A stretch of DNA of 64,000 nucleotides from Amylibacter sp. (GCA_021775355.1 JAJFHZ010000013.1:1-64000), one strand, 5' to 3'. Shown: positions 47,123 to 54,250, numbered from the stretch's first letter. Numbers and translations are program-made. Notes: a model not told the origin generated them from the sequence alone.

Positions 47123-47359
47123 ATGACTTACATGTTTAAAGCCTTAATCATCGCAGCAATCGGTGCAACCGCTCTTACAGCGCAAGTATCAACTGTATAT
47201 GCAAAAGGTTCCGACAGAGATCCGGACGACATCAACATGATCGTTCGCACCGCTTCCAATACCCCTGTTGCAGCGCAGAAAAACACCATATTTACATTTT
47301 CTAATACTGCCACACGTACAATGTTTATCGGGAACAAGACTTTCCTGGATCAACGTTAA
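47123..47359 (+). CDS. Small exported peptide with BufA-like signal peptide, no cysteine (78 aa)
   Basis: GAGGAG lies about 7 bases before the ATG. The signal peptide (FKALIIAAIGATALTAQ) ends near AYAKG and matches that of the BufA1 gene 300 bases downstream at about 13 of 24 positions, including ALTAQ. The mature part of about 50 residues (Asp-rich start, then many Thr, Asn, Ala) has no cysteine, so it cannot be a thiooxazole substrate as BufA is. I find no known family. It is the first gene of the cluster and may be an accessory exported peptide, a paralogue that lost its cysteines, or a decoy leader. The coding status is supported by the binding site and signal peptide. Confidence 0.55.
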   Translation: MTYMFKALIIAAIGATALTAQVSTVYAKGSDRDPDDINMIVRTASNTPVAAQKNTIFTFSNTATRTMFIGNKTFLDQR

Positions 47360-47663
47360 TTTACAGATTTGGGTGTGGCAGATATTCTGCCCGCCCAGTT
47401 TTATTGGGATAATTCGTATGATTTATGTCGTTATATAACGGACAGGTTTTGTAACTTACAATTGTTTGAATATTATATTATTTATTTAATATCAATAAAT
47501 TACACTCCACCCTACATAAACTTAAACCATATTATATTTTGAAATGTTACAAATTTTAAATTACCTGTCATTCACTGCAAAGTGAGTAGCGCGTCTTATA
47601 GTCTTGTTGTTAGTCTACATTATCAGCAGATATAACCATTACCCGCCCAAGAGAGGACATATC
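47360..47663. other. Long intergenic region upstream of bufA1
   Basis: A very AT-rich gap of about 300 bases with no gene. It contains a 30-bp element (47476-47505) that matches 52361-52390 at 26 of 30 bases, located upstream of another secreted-protein gene. It likely holds the bufA promoter; I could not assign a sigma factor motif. Confidence 0.45.
47476..47505. promoter_or_regulatory. Shared 30-bp AT-rich element, copy 1 (bufA upstream)
   Basis: Core TTTAATATCAATA with an ACAC end, 158 bases before the bufA1 start. It differs from copy 2 (52361-52390) at only four positions. Confidence 0.4.
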
Positions 47664-47966
47664 ATGTCTCAGTCAGCTAAAGCGCTTATCGTTGCATCGG
47701 CCGTCGCCGCGGCCCTTACAGCCCAGACGACATCTGCTTCGGCCGCCGGGAAAGAAAAATGTTACGGTGTGGCACTTGCAGGTGAAAACGGTTGTTCTGC
47801 CGGTCCGGGAACATCATGTGCGGGAACATCGCACGTAGATTACCAGGGAAACGCATGGTCACTGGTCGATGGTGGAACTTGTGAAACGATCGTACTTCCA
47901 TCAGCCGCGGATGGCACCGCACGTACCGGTTCCAAAACTGTATTGACCCGTGATATTCCAGCTTAG
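47664..47966 (+). CDS. Bufferin-type RiPP precursor (BufA1, DUF2282)
   Basis: An exported precursor of 100 residues. Sec signal peptide to about residue 27, then a mature peptide with four cysteines at 33, 44, 52 and 73 in the DUF2282 pattern [33 protein letters not shown] and GGTCE. In the characterised Caulobacter system these cysteines are converted to thiooxazoles by BufB/BufC, and the product binds excess copper in the periplasm. The start at 47664 has GAGGACA upstream; the frame opens earlier at 47604 but without a signal. Directly followed by bufB. Confidence 0.9.
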   Translation: MSQSAKALIVASAVAAALTAQTTSASAAGKEKCYGVALAGENGCSAGPGTSCAGTSHVDYQGNAWSLVDGGTCETIVLPSAADGTARTGSKTVLTRDIPA

Positions 47967-48001
47967 GCGCGGCTTCAATTCATTGTGCGGGAGTTCTCAA
48001 G

Positions 48002-48856
48002 ATGTCTGACCACAACATCCCATGTTGCGCCGGCGTTGGTTATAAAGCCCGGCATTTAGACAACATTCTAAACGCCCCTTCATCTATCGGTTGGCTGGAA
48101 ATCCATGCTGAAAACTACATGGGTGAAGGTGGCCGCCCAATTGCGCAATTGAAACGCTTGCGCGAAATATTCCCTATTTCATGCCACGGCGTAGGTCTGT
48201 CCATAGGTGGTGAAGGCCCGTTGGATACGGATCATTTAGCACGCCTGAAGCATCTGGTCGATTGGCTGAACCCCGGTTTGTTTTCCGAACATCTTGCTTG
48301 GTCAACCCACGAAGGTCACTTCCTGAATGACCTTCTACCGGTTCCATATACTCGTAATGTCATGAACCGTGTGGTTGATCATATACAACAAGTTCAAGAC
48401 ACAATCGATCGCCAAATGTTGCTTGAAAACCCGTCAACCTATTGTACGTTTGAACAAAGCGATATGTCAGAGGTGGATTTTCTAACCGAGGTGGCCAACC
48501 GTTCCGGCTGTGGATTACTGCTGGATATAAACAATGTTTTTGTGTCTGCGATAAATCAAAAGTTTAACCCGAAGGACTACATTGACACCTACCCTTTGCA
48601 TCTGATCAGTGAAGTTCACCTTGGGGGCCATGAAGAAGATATTGACGATTACGGCGACAGATTACTAATCGACAATCATGCACGTCAGGTCGTTGATCCT
48701 GTGTGGGAATTGTACAAATATACCCTGAAACAATCGGGCCCACGCCCGACACTAATCGAGTGGGATAACAATATCCCCGCTTGGGATGTTCTGGCACATG
48801 AAGCAAAACAGGCGAATATTATCCTTGCAAAAACCACATCCATGGCCGCGCAATGA
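48002..48856 (+). CDS. Multinuclear iron oxidase BufB (MNIO, DUF692)
   Basis: A DUF692 protein of 284 residues, a TIM-barrel iron enzyme that oxidises cysteines of the BufA precursor in the cytoplasm. Candidate metal ligands visible in the order of the family: His62 (CHGVG), His97 (SEHLAW), Glu142/Asn143 (LLENPSTY), Asp175 and Asn177 (LLDINN), His207 and His210 (VHLGGH), and Glu253 (IEWDNN). The start of the protein GVGYKARHLDNIL and EIHAENYMG match the family. It ends with an ATGA overlap on bufC. The prediction of bufferin-type chemistry follows from its neighbour BufA1. Confidence 0.9.
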   Translation: MSDHNIPCCAGVGYKARHLDNILNAPSSIGWLEIHAENYMGEGGRPIAQLKRLREIFPISCHGVGLSIGGEGPLDTDHLARLKHLVDWLNPGLFSEHLAWSTHEGHFLNDLLPVPYTRNVMNRVVDHIQQVQDTIDRQMLLENPSTYCTFEQSDMSEVDFLTEVANRSGCGLLLDINNVFVSAINQKFNPKDYIDTYPLHLISEVHLGGHEEDIDDYGDRLLIDNHARQVVDPVWELYKYTLKQSGPRPTLIEWDNNIPAWDVLAHEAKQANIILAKTTSMAAQ

Positions 48857-49599
48857 TTGTTGATCAATCGGAATTTGCAGATGCACTGCTAAATCCTGAT
48901 ATTGCGGCACCAAACGGGTTGGTCGATCCAAATGGTCGCCCTGCGGGTAAACGCTTTGATGTACACCGTAATAACGTTATTTTCAGCTTGATTAACGCCA
49001 TGCAAATCGCTTTTCCTGTTGTTCGCAAGATACTTGGAGACAACTTTTTCAAAGCTATATCCGCAACATATGTGCGCAACTGTCCGCCAAAATCACCTAT
49101 CTTGATGGTTTACGGCGAAGATTTCCCGGCATTCCTTTCGGAAGCACAACAAACACAACATCTGCCCTATCTGGGCGATGTTGCACGTCTGGAACTGGCA
49201 AGGCGGCGCAGCTATCACGCTGCGGATATTCCTGCGATAGCAACGGAAAAGCTGGCGTATTTATCGCCGGAAAAGCTACTGAAGATAAAACTTACCCTGT
49301 CGCCCATGATGCAAATCGTGGCATCCGATTATCCAATCCTGTCGATTTGGCAAATGAATATGGTACAAGATTTTCCCCAAATAGATGCGCTTGGTGAGGT
49401 GGTTATGATTTCCAGACCGGGACTTGATGTCGAAATGCACAAACTTGATGCGCCAACGCATGTTTTTTTGACACAACTAAAGGGCAAATCACTGGGGGAT
49501 GCGTATGATGCGGCAGTGGATATTGATATGGGGTTTGATTTAACTCAGGCAATAGGCCTATTGTTAAGTCAAAATATCATAACAAAAATAATATCTTAG
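48853..49599 (+). CDS. Bufferin partner protein BufC (DUF2063)
   Basis: The DUF2063 N-terminal domain (about 1-90, with PNGLVDPNGRPAGKRFDVHRNN) is the partner that brings the precursor to the MNIO enzyme; the C-terminal part is of the usual beta-rich type seen in this family. The 248-residue length fits. Overlaps bufB by 4 bases, so BufB and BufC are translated together, and is followed 8 bases later by the DoxX gene. Precise role (precursor binding) is known only from relatives. Confidence 0.88.
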   Translation: MIVDQSEFADALLNPDIAAPNGLVDPNGRPAGKRFDVHRNNVIFSLINAMQIAFPVVRKILGDNFFKAISATYVRNCPPKSPILMVYGEDFPAFLSEAQQTQHLPYLGDVARLELARRRSYHAADIPAIATEKLAYLSPEKLLKIKLTLSPMMQIVASDYPILSIWQMNMVQDFPQIDALGEVVMISRPGLDVEMHKLDAPTHVFLTQLKGKSLGDAYDAAVDIDMGFDLTQAIGLLLSQNIITKIIS

Positions 49600-49607
49600 G
49601 AGAATTT

Positions 49608-50153
49608 ATGACTGCATTACTTTCCGCATATACTTGTGTCATTGCATGTATCAATGGGTTATTGGGCACGTGGTTATTACCTACGTTGGCGCGATTTTCT
49701 TTTATTGCAGTCTTGTTTTTTTACTTCTGGAACTCGGCCAAAACCAAACTGGGGGACGGTATTTTCGGCATCCTGCATCCATCAGACAACGCCTATATCG
49801 CAATTTTCCCCAAAGCGTTTGAGGCTGCGAGCTATGACAGCAGCGCTTTAAGCAGTTTTCATTGGGCCGTTGCCGTTGCAGGCACAGCGGGTGAGTTCAT
49901 CTTGCCCATTTTATTGCTTTTGGGTCTATTCACTCGGCTGGCCGCCTTGGGCATGGTCGGTTTCGTCCTTATACAAACCTATGTCGATGTGACAGGGCAT
50001 GGCAAAACCGGCATGGATTTAGGAACATGGTTTGACGGCGCATCCGGCAGCCTGATCATGGATCAGCGCCTGCTGTGGATTGTACTATTCGTTGTTATAA
50101 TAGCCAAAGGGGCAGGTCCGATTTCACTCGATAAGTTAATGAAAATACCTTAA
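49608..50153 (+). CDS. DoxX-family membrane protein of the bufferin operon
   Basis: A 181-residue inner-membrane protein with about four to five hydrophobic segments and a DoxX pattern (LPILLLLGLFTRLAALGMVGF). DoxX genes accompany bufA-bufB-bufC in many bacteria and may help with redox or export of the modified peptide, but the function is open. AGGAG lies before the ATG, 8 bases after bufC. Its 3' end overlaps the minus-strand membrane protein gene by 4 bases. Confidence 0.85.
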   Translation: MTALLSAYTCVIACINGLLGTWLLPTLARFSFIAVLFFYFWNSAKTKLGDGIFGILHPSDNAYIAIFPKAFEAASYDSSALSSFHWAVAVAGTAGEFILPILLLLGLFTRLAALGMVGFVLIQTYVDVTGHGKTGMDLGTWFDGASGSLIMDQRLLWIVLFVVIIAKGAGPISLDKLMKIP

Positions 50154-50506
50154 TCGCCTTTGGTGAAATGCGCTATAAGTGCCAACACACCTGCCACGAT
50201 AGACATCGTAATCGGGAACATTGTGAAAGCACCAAATTCAAAGCCCCAAAACATTAAAATCCCTGATACCAACAGAATCGGTCCGGACCACACAGGACGT
50301 GCATGGGCCATTCCACCACCCACCAAGGCCAAAATAGGCCCGACCAAGCTAATGATTTGGGTTCTGGCAATGTGATCGACTTGCTCGGCCACATCCGGGA
50401 TTTCCCCGAACCATTCGATAAATTGGGTATAACCATAGCCGAAAAAACCAATCAGCATACCCCAAAGACCAGCGATAACACCAAGAATTAGAACCGTATT
50501 ACGCAT
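50150..50506 (-). CDS. Small inner-membrane protein of unknown function (118 aa)
   Basis: Four hydrophobic segments with short loops (about 5-27, 47-66, 70-88, 91-111) and no recognisable motif except WFGEIPDVAEQVDHIAR, a soluble loop. It ends 4 bases inside the doxX gene on the opposite strand. I think it resembles four-helix DUF-type membrane proteins in this order but cannot assign a family. Confidence 0.65.
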   Translation of the reverse strand: MRNTVLILGVIAGLWGMLIGFFGYGYTQFIEWFGEIPDVAEQVDHIARTQIISLVGPILALVGGGMAHARPVWSGPILLVSGILMFWGFEFGAFTMFPITMSIVAGVLALIAHFTKGD

Positions 50507-50555
50507 TTTGTCTTCCTAACTGTTTGGCTATATCTGACCCCGCACAGGCCGAATT

Positions 50556-50888
50556 TCAAGACCTGAACTTAGCCTGTACATCTTTGCCCCAACCCAATGA
50601 CAACACACCATCCGCATCTATGACAGGACGTTTCATCAAAGTCGGATGTTCCAACAATAGCTGCAATGCAGGGCGTGTGCGGTCGTCAGCGGACAGACCG
50701 CGCCAAGTTGTTGATCTTGTATTGATCAAGGCTTGACCAAATTCACAATGAAATTTTGCCAATTTATCGGCCCCAATCCCATCGGAACGCACATCAATAT
50801 AGCTTATATCATGCCCAGCTTCTTGCAGTGTTTTCAGTGCTTTTTTACAAGTATCACAAGACTTTAGCCCATAAATCGTTACTTTCAT
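50556..50888 (-). CDS. ArsC/Spx-family reductase (YffB-like)
   Basis: A 110-residue thioredoxin-fold protein of the ArsC/Spx family. It starts VTIYGLKSCDTCKKALKTL with redox Cys11 and Cys14, and has RPVIDADGVLSLGW near the end. Length and the CxxC are of the YffB (arsenate-reductase-like, glutathione) subgroup rather than a true ArsC, which usually has CxxS with more residues. The start at 50888 has GGAGG at good spacing; the frame is open further up but without one. Arsenate reduction is unproven; no ars genes are nearby. Confidence 0.8.
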   Translation of the reverse strand: MKVTIYGLKSCDTCKKALKTLQEAGHDISYIDVRSDGIGADKLAKFHCEFGQALINTRSTTWRGLSADDRTRPALQLLLEHPTLMKRPVIDADGVLSLGWGKDVQAKFRS

Positions 50889-51048
50889 CGAATCCTCCAT
50901 TTCTTGCCGAATACACCAAACGCGCAAGAAAAGCTTGCAATTAGGCGCATAAACCCCTTTGTTTACCGTGTGAAGCTTACTATTCACCGATCTGCCGACT
51001 TCCACTGTGATGCCTGCTGATACCGAGATTGAAGACAGCAGCACCACC

Positions 51049-51068
51049 CCACGGCATTCCGCGCGTGG
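51049..51068 (+). promoter_or_regulatory. Conserved leader hairpin of first cold-shock gene
   Basis: CCACG (51049-51053) pairs with CGTGG (51064-51068), with an inner GC/GC and a bulged G. The same fold with a changed but still paired end (TCACG/CGTGA) precedes the second csp gene at 51605-51624. Confidence 0.5.
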
Positions 51069-51088
51069 AACAGACTAGGAGAAGACGG

Positions 51089-51295
51089 ATGGCAACTGGC
51101 ACCGTAAAATGGTTCAACTCAACAAAAGGCTACGGCTTTATTCAACCGGATGATGGCGGAAACGATGTATTTGTACACGTCACTGCAGTTCAAGCAGCAG
51201 GTCTGCAAGGCTTGGATGATAATCAAAAAGTATCATATGAGCTGGAAACAGGTCGTAACGGTAAAGACAACGCGACAAATATAGCGCTTCTATAA
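51089..51295 (+). CDS. cspA: Cold-shock-domain protein 1
   Basis: A 68-residue single cold-shock domain. RNP1 is KGYGFIQPDD and RNP2 DVFVHVTAV, so it binds single-stranded nucleic acid and melts mRNA structure at low temperature. The ATG at 51089 follows AGGAGA. The frame upstream (51029-51088) is the leader. It shares about 80 percent of its residues with the second csp and ends at a hairpin terminator. Confidence 0.95.
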   Translation: MATGTVKWFNSTKGYGFIQPDDGGNDVFVHVTAVQAAGLQGLDDNQKVSYELETGRNGKDNATNIALL

Positions 51296-51320
51296 AACTG
51301 TTTTGGTTTAAATTCTTGAT

Positions 51321-51348
51321 CGGCACCTTACCGGGTGCCGTTCTTGTT
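51321..51348 (+). terminator. Rho-independent terminator of first csp gene
   Basis: CGGCACC (51321-51327) pairs with GGTGCCG (51334-51340), stem 7 bp and TTACCG-type loop, followed by TTCTTGTTT. Confidence 0.75.
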
Positions 51349-51604
51349 TGTACTTGACGTGGGTGGCAATATCCGCGTATGAGCGCCTTAATATACGATC
51401 ACGAAGGCAGCAGTGATGCTGTGATACATTAGTAGAATTCGAAGAATTAAGGGACTTACGCGAAATAAACGCACGGTCTCGGCCTAACTCCTAAATCTGG
51501 GCAGGCCTTTCAAAATTCCTAAACCTGATGCTTGAAAGTCTTGTATTAACGGCCTCTTGTGCCGCCATTTGTTCCTTTTGGGACTTGTGGGAATCAAAAA
51601 CAAA
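51349..51604. other. Long leader and promoter region of second csp gene
   Basis: A gap of about 255 bases with no ORF, between the first csp terminator and the leader hairpin of the second. It is long enough for a cold-responsive 5' untranslated region like that of cspA. No structure beyond the leader hairpin was assigned. Confidence 0.4.
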
Positions 51605-51624
51605 TCACGGCATCCTGCGCGTGA
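51605..51624 (+). promoter_or_regulatory. Conserved leader hairpin of second cold-shock gene
   Basis: TCACG (51605-51609) pairs with CGTGA (51620-51624), with inner GC/GC, 18 bases before the ATG. Compared with the copy at 51049 the outer pair changes from C-G to T-A, a compensatory change. Confidence 0.5.
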
Positions 51625-51642
51625 TCAATTAGGAGATAACAG

Positions 51643-51849
51643 ATGGCTAACGGCACTGTAAAATGGTTTAACCCAACAAAAGGCTTCGGCTTTATTCAAC
51701 CTGACAATGGCGGCAACGATGTATTCGTACACGTAACTGCAGTTCAAGCGGCTGGCTTGCAAGGCTTGGACGACAACCAAAAAGTATCTTATGAACTGGA
51801 AACAGGTCGTAACGGTAAAGAAAGCGCAGTAGACATTAAGCTTTCTTAA
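51643..51849 (+). CDS. Cold-shock-domain protein 2
   Basis: A 68-residue cold-shock domain, paralogue of the gene at 51089 (RNP1 KGFGFIQPDN, RNP2 DVFVHVTAV). AGGAGA precedes the ATG and the leader hairpin is shared with the first copy. A strong terminator follows. The two genes are probably separate transcripts given the terminator between them. Having two tandem copies suggests increased dosage or different regulation. Confidence 0.95.
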   Translation: MANGTVKWFNPTKGFGFIQPDNGGNDVFVHVTAVQAAGLQGLDDNQKVSYELETGRNGKESAVDIKLS

Positions 51850-51870
51850 GCTACTGATCTATCACGTTTT

Positions 51871-51900
51871 AACGGCGGCCATTCGGTCGCCGTTTTTCGT
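51871..51900 (+). terminator. Rho-independent terminator of second csp gene
   Basis: AACGGCGGCC (51871-51880) pairs with GGTCGCCGTT (51885-51894), a 10-bp stem with one G-T pair and an ATTC loop, followed by TTTCGTTTTT. Confidence 0.85.
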
Positions 51901-51908
51901 TTTTAAGG

Positions 51909-52223
51909 TTAATATTTTACGTTTTCATCAAATGCAGTGGCGTAGGCCGGGTTATTGGCCCAATTGCGTCCAGTGGCCAGTACACATGATATACCGTCTG
52001 CACGACTGGCAATAATTGTCCAGCTGCCGGATTTCTTCGACGACCATAGTTCGATTAGCTGACTGGCATTTTGCACCCCAACACCATTACTAACTTCACC
52101 ATATTCTTCAGTCAGCAGTGTAACCAGTTTCGCACGTGTATTGCAAACTGTCTGGGCCTGCGCGGGAAGCGATGCAGTGGCGATCCCGAGCAGGGCGGAT
52201 GTGGTTATTAAGAATTTTAACAT
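51909..52223 (-). CDS. Small secreted protein of unknown function (104 aa)
   Basis: AGGAG lies 7 bases before the ATG at 52223. The signal peptide (KFLITTSALLGIATASLPAQ) ends near AQAQT. The mature part has two cysteines (TVCNTR and ISCVLATG), likely a disulfide, and a WSSKKSGSWTIIASRADG stretch that resembles small envelope domains found in Rhodobacterales; I do not name a family. The upstream region carries copy 2 of a 30-bp element shared with the bufA upstream region, so the two genes may share a regulator. Confidence 0.65.
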   Translation of the reverse strand: MLKFLITTSALLGIATASLPAQAQTVCNTRAKLVTLLTEEYGEVSNGVGVQNASQLIELWSSKKSGSWTIIASRADGISCVLATGRNWANNPAYATAFDENVKY

Positions 52224-52360
52224 CGTCATACTCCTTTTCGGGTTATGAAGCGGAAACTGCGCCACTTCGGGATACCTATAGAGTGACGTGAACGTCATAA
52301 CTTTGCAAAACAAGCCCTGTCACATGGCAGTGTGAAATATTTCAAGTTATAAAGCATGAG

Positions 52361-52390
52361 TATTATTTGTTTAATATCAATACGTAACAC
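52361..52390. promoter_or_regulatory. Shared 30-bp AT-rich element, copy 2
   Basis: Matches the element upstream of bufA1 (47476-47505) at 26 of 30 bases. It lies 138 bases before the secreted-protein start at 52223 and 174 bases before the plus-strand gene at 52564. Confidence 0.4.
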
Positions 52391-52532
52391 GCATATATTA
52401 CACCACTTGTTGCAAGAAAATATCACACAATCGAAAAAAATATATTCAGTCATTGCGTGATTACAGGGCCCGGCTTTAGTCTGAATGGATGGGGGGATGG
52501 GCCTAATGGTACCGCTGTCCGACCTTCTGCGC

Positions 52533-52560
52533 CTGTCCTTCGAGCAACGAGAAAGGACAG
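52533..52560 (+). promoter_or_regulatory. Hairpin sequestering the Shine-Dalgarno of the 52564 gene
   Basis: CTGTCCTT (52533-52540) is the perfect complement of AAGGACAG (52553-52560), which holds the ribosome-binding site 3 bases before the ATG. A second CTGTCC at 52515-52520 could compete for the same arm. Such arrangements act as RNA thermometers or attenuated starts; this is inference. Confidence 0.45.
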
Positions 52561-52563
52561 AAT

Positions 52564-52863
52564 ATGCAAGAACTTTTAACAGTATTATCAGCATTTTACG
52601 GATGCCATGCCGTGATTGCACTTCGTCCGCTTAGTGATGAAGAAACCTTTAAATGCATACAGATAACAGCGACAGTACAGGTTTATTTCCTGACCAAAGC
52701 AGAACTTGCGATGATGGCAGATATGCCAGAAACCAAACGCAAACCCGGGCTTGATATAGCACTACAACGCTTCAAAGCATGGGAAAAAGCCAATCCAAAG
52801 GCTGTGAAGATTTTGAAGGACATGCAGGTTGAAAAAACCAAAAAAACTGAAACTGTGATCTGA
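52564..52863 (+). CDS. Hypothetical protein (99 aa)
   Basis: The ATG at 52564 is preceded by AAAGGACAG. The product has no signal peptide; a first hydrophobic stretch (LLTVLSAFYGCHAVIAL) is short and the rest is charged and helical, with many Lys and Glu near the end. Two cysteines. I do not recognise it. Its binding site is buried in a hairpin. It lies between a secreted-protein gene and an SDR gene on the other strand. Confidence 0.5.
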   Translation: MQELLTVLSAFYGCHAVIALRPLSDEETFKCIQITATVQVYFLTKAELAMMADMPETKRKPGLDIALQRFKAWEKANPKAVKILKDMQVEKTKKTETVI

Positions 52864-52935
52864 TAATGCGCGTATGATCGGCGTACACAAAGCGTGCACT
52901 GCGCGTATGACAGATGTTGGGTTTTAATATTTGAT

Positions 52936-53685
52936 CTATGGACGGGCCAACAGGCCGCCATCAACAACCAGTTCGGTGCCAGTGATAAAGCTGGCTTTAT
53001 CGGACAATAAAAACAGGCAGGCGTTTGACATATCTGTCACCTGTCCGACGCGGCCTAACGGTACGACCTGGCTTAGATTTTCAATCGCCGCCGCATCATC
53101 ATCCCAACGCGCCTGCATCGGGGATTGTGCGGGGCCGGGTAATATCACGTTTGAACGGATGTTGGCGCGGCCCAACTGGATTGCCAGCGATTTCGACAGG
53201 GCAATCACCCCCGCCTTTGACGCCTGATAGGCATCTTGCGGGGCATCATCACCACGCAAGCATTGAATGGTGGAAAAATGTACCATCGACCCGCCCCCTG
53301 CCGCTTTCATATGGGGGGCAATATGGCGGGTGGTGTGGACCATAGATTTCAGATTGATGCGAAACACCGTATCCCAAACATCCATATCCATTTCCAATGC
53401 GGATTTATCACGGTCAAACCACAGCACACCCGCAACATTGGCCAACAGATCAATACCGCCGAAGGCTTCAACCGTTTGGGCCACCGCGGCCTTTACCGCC
53501 GCATCATCCGACAGATCGCTTTTCAGGTAAATAAAGTTGCCGGCACCCAAAGGAATACAATCCGGCTGCGGCTTTACATCAACCATCGCCACATTGGCCC
53601 CTGCCGCCATCAGATCACAGGCAATCTGCAACCCCATACCGCCGCCCGCACCGGTTACAAAAGCGGTTTTGCCTGCAAAGCTCAT
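52936..53685 (-). CDS. Short-chain dehydrogenase/reductase
   Basis: A classical SDR of 249 residues: TGAGGGMG (NAD(P) loop, about 11-18), DVKPQP-type acidic end of beta-2 that favours NAD, NVAG, and the catalytic YQASK with a Ser upstream. The end GTELVVDGGLLARP is typical. The closest similarity is to 3-oxoacyl-ACP reductase-like or alcohol/sugar SDRs, but the substrate is not evident. It lies alone with no operon partner. Confidence 0.88.
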   Translation of the reverse strand: MSFAGKTAFVTGAGGGMGLQIACDLMAAGANVAMVDVKPQPDCIPLGAGNFIYLKSDLSDDAAVKAAVAQTVEAFGGIDLLANVAGVLWFDRDKSALEMDMDVWDTVFRINLKSMVHTTRHIAPHMKAAGGGSMVHFSTIQCLRGDDAPQDAYQASKAGVIALSKSLAIQLGRANIRSNVILPGPAQSPMQARWDDDAAAIENLSQVVPLGRVGQVTDMSNACLFLLSDKASFITGTELVVDGGLLARP

Positions 53686-53814
53686 GGGGTTGTATCCTTT
53701 ATCTTTGGTTCACCCTATCTAATGCCGTTTCGGGGGGATGCGTCAATATATACGGCCACATTCCCCCTTTCCCTGATACGGATACTGACCTATCCTGCGC
53801 GTAAGGTTGACGCA
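53686..53814. other. Promoter region upstream of SDR and candidate RNA
   Basis: No gene. The gap is shared by the SDR promoter (minus) and the candidate RNA to the right. Confidence 0.3.
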
Positions 53815-54000
53815 TGTCAGCCCCGGGGTTTCGAAACTTCGCCTGAGACGGTTGGTATCAACCGTTAATGATGCCTTCTCGATTTATTAGGTCGGGGAGG
53901 TTATGACGTATGTTCAGGGTCTCGACCTAAAGGTCATAGCAGTCGTTCTCGGGCGATTTTCGAACTCCCCGGCTGTCGAATTTCGGCAGCCGTTTTCGTT
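53815..54000 (+). ncRNA. Candidate structured small RNA with terminator
   Basis: No ORF explains this stretch, but it is dense in complementary segments. ACGGTTG-GTAT-CAACCGT (53848-53865) is a perfect 7-bp hairpin. TTAGGTCG (53887-53894) pairs with CGACCTAA (53923-53930), and TATGAC (53902-53907) with GTCATA (53933-53938); the order a-b-a'-b' is an H-type pseudoknot. GGGGAG (53894-53899) may also pair with CTCCCC (53965-53970). It ends with a terminator at 53970-53996. It does not match the tmRNA, 6S, SRP, RNase P or TPP signatures I could check by eye. Confidence 0.45.
53970..53998 (+). terminator. Rho-independent terminator of the candidate RNA
   Basis: CGGCTG (53970-53975) pairs with CAGCCG (53987-53992), with TCGA/TTCG-type inner pairing, followed by TTTTCGTTT. 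Confidence 0.7.
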
Positions 54001-54021
54001 TAAGAATTTACGGAGATCGCT

Positions 54022-54216
54022 TTGAAAACCATTCGATTAAACAATGAACAACGCTGCTGGGTGCTGGGCTATCTGCATACCAGCCAAGATTATAACCCCA
54101 CCGATCCGTTCGTGTTTTTGCTGCGCGCCCTGTTGGAACGCCCCGAGGTCACGGATATTCATGTGCGGGAGGATCAATGGGTTGTGCAGGTGATGATTAA
54201 GGAGATGGGGGGATGA
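54022..54216 (+). CDS. Small hypothetical protein (64 aa, TTG start)
   Basis: The TTG at 54022 has CGGAGA 5 bases upstream. The 64 residues have no signal peptide: LNNEQRCWVLGYLHTSQDYNPTDP, then LLRALLERPEVTDIHVREDQWVVQV. The pattern is protein-like, with a small alpha-beta look. I do not recognise a family. It follows the candidate RNA terminator by about 25 bases and lies before a repeat-like region. Confidence 0.5.
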   Translation: MKTIRLNNEQRCWVLGYLHTSQDYNPTDPFVFLLRALLERPEVTDIHVREDQWVVQVMIKEMGG

Positions 54217-54250
54217 GGGTGTGGCACATAGCTTTTGCTTTGCAAAAGCC

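Larger units (their letters stand above)
52224..52563. other. Divergent intergenic region with shared element and SD hairpin
   Basis: About 340 bases with no gene. It holds copy 2 of the 30-bp element (52361-52390) and a hairpin over the binding site of the next gene (52533-52560). The rest is AT-rich and unassigned. Confidence 0.45.

Noticed and set aside
53236..53868. Plus-strand ORF of 210 codons
   Set aside because: Antisense shadow of the SDR gene, whose motifs and length are complete.
53840..53880. TPP-riboswitch-like CTGAGA stretch
   Set aside because: The remaining conserved TPP elements are missing, and the gap ends in a terminator before an unrelated small gene.
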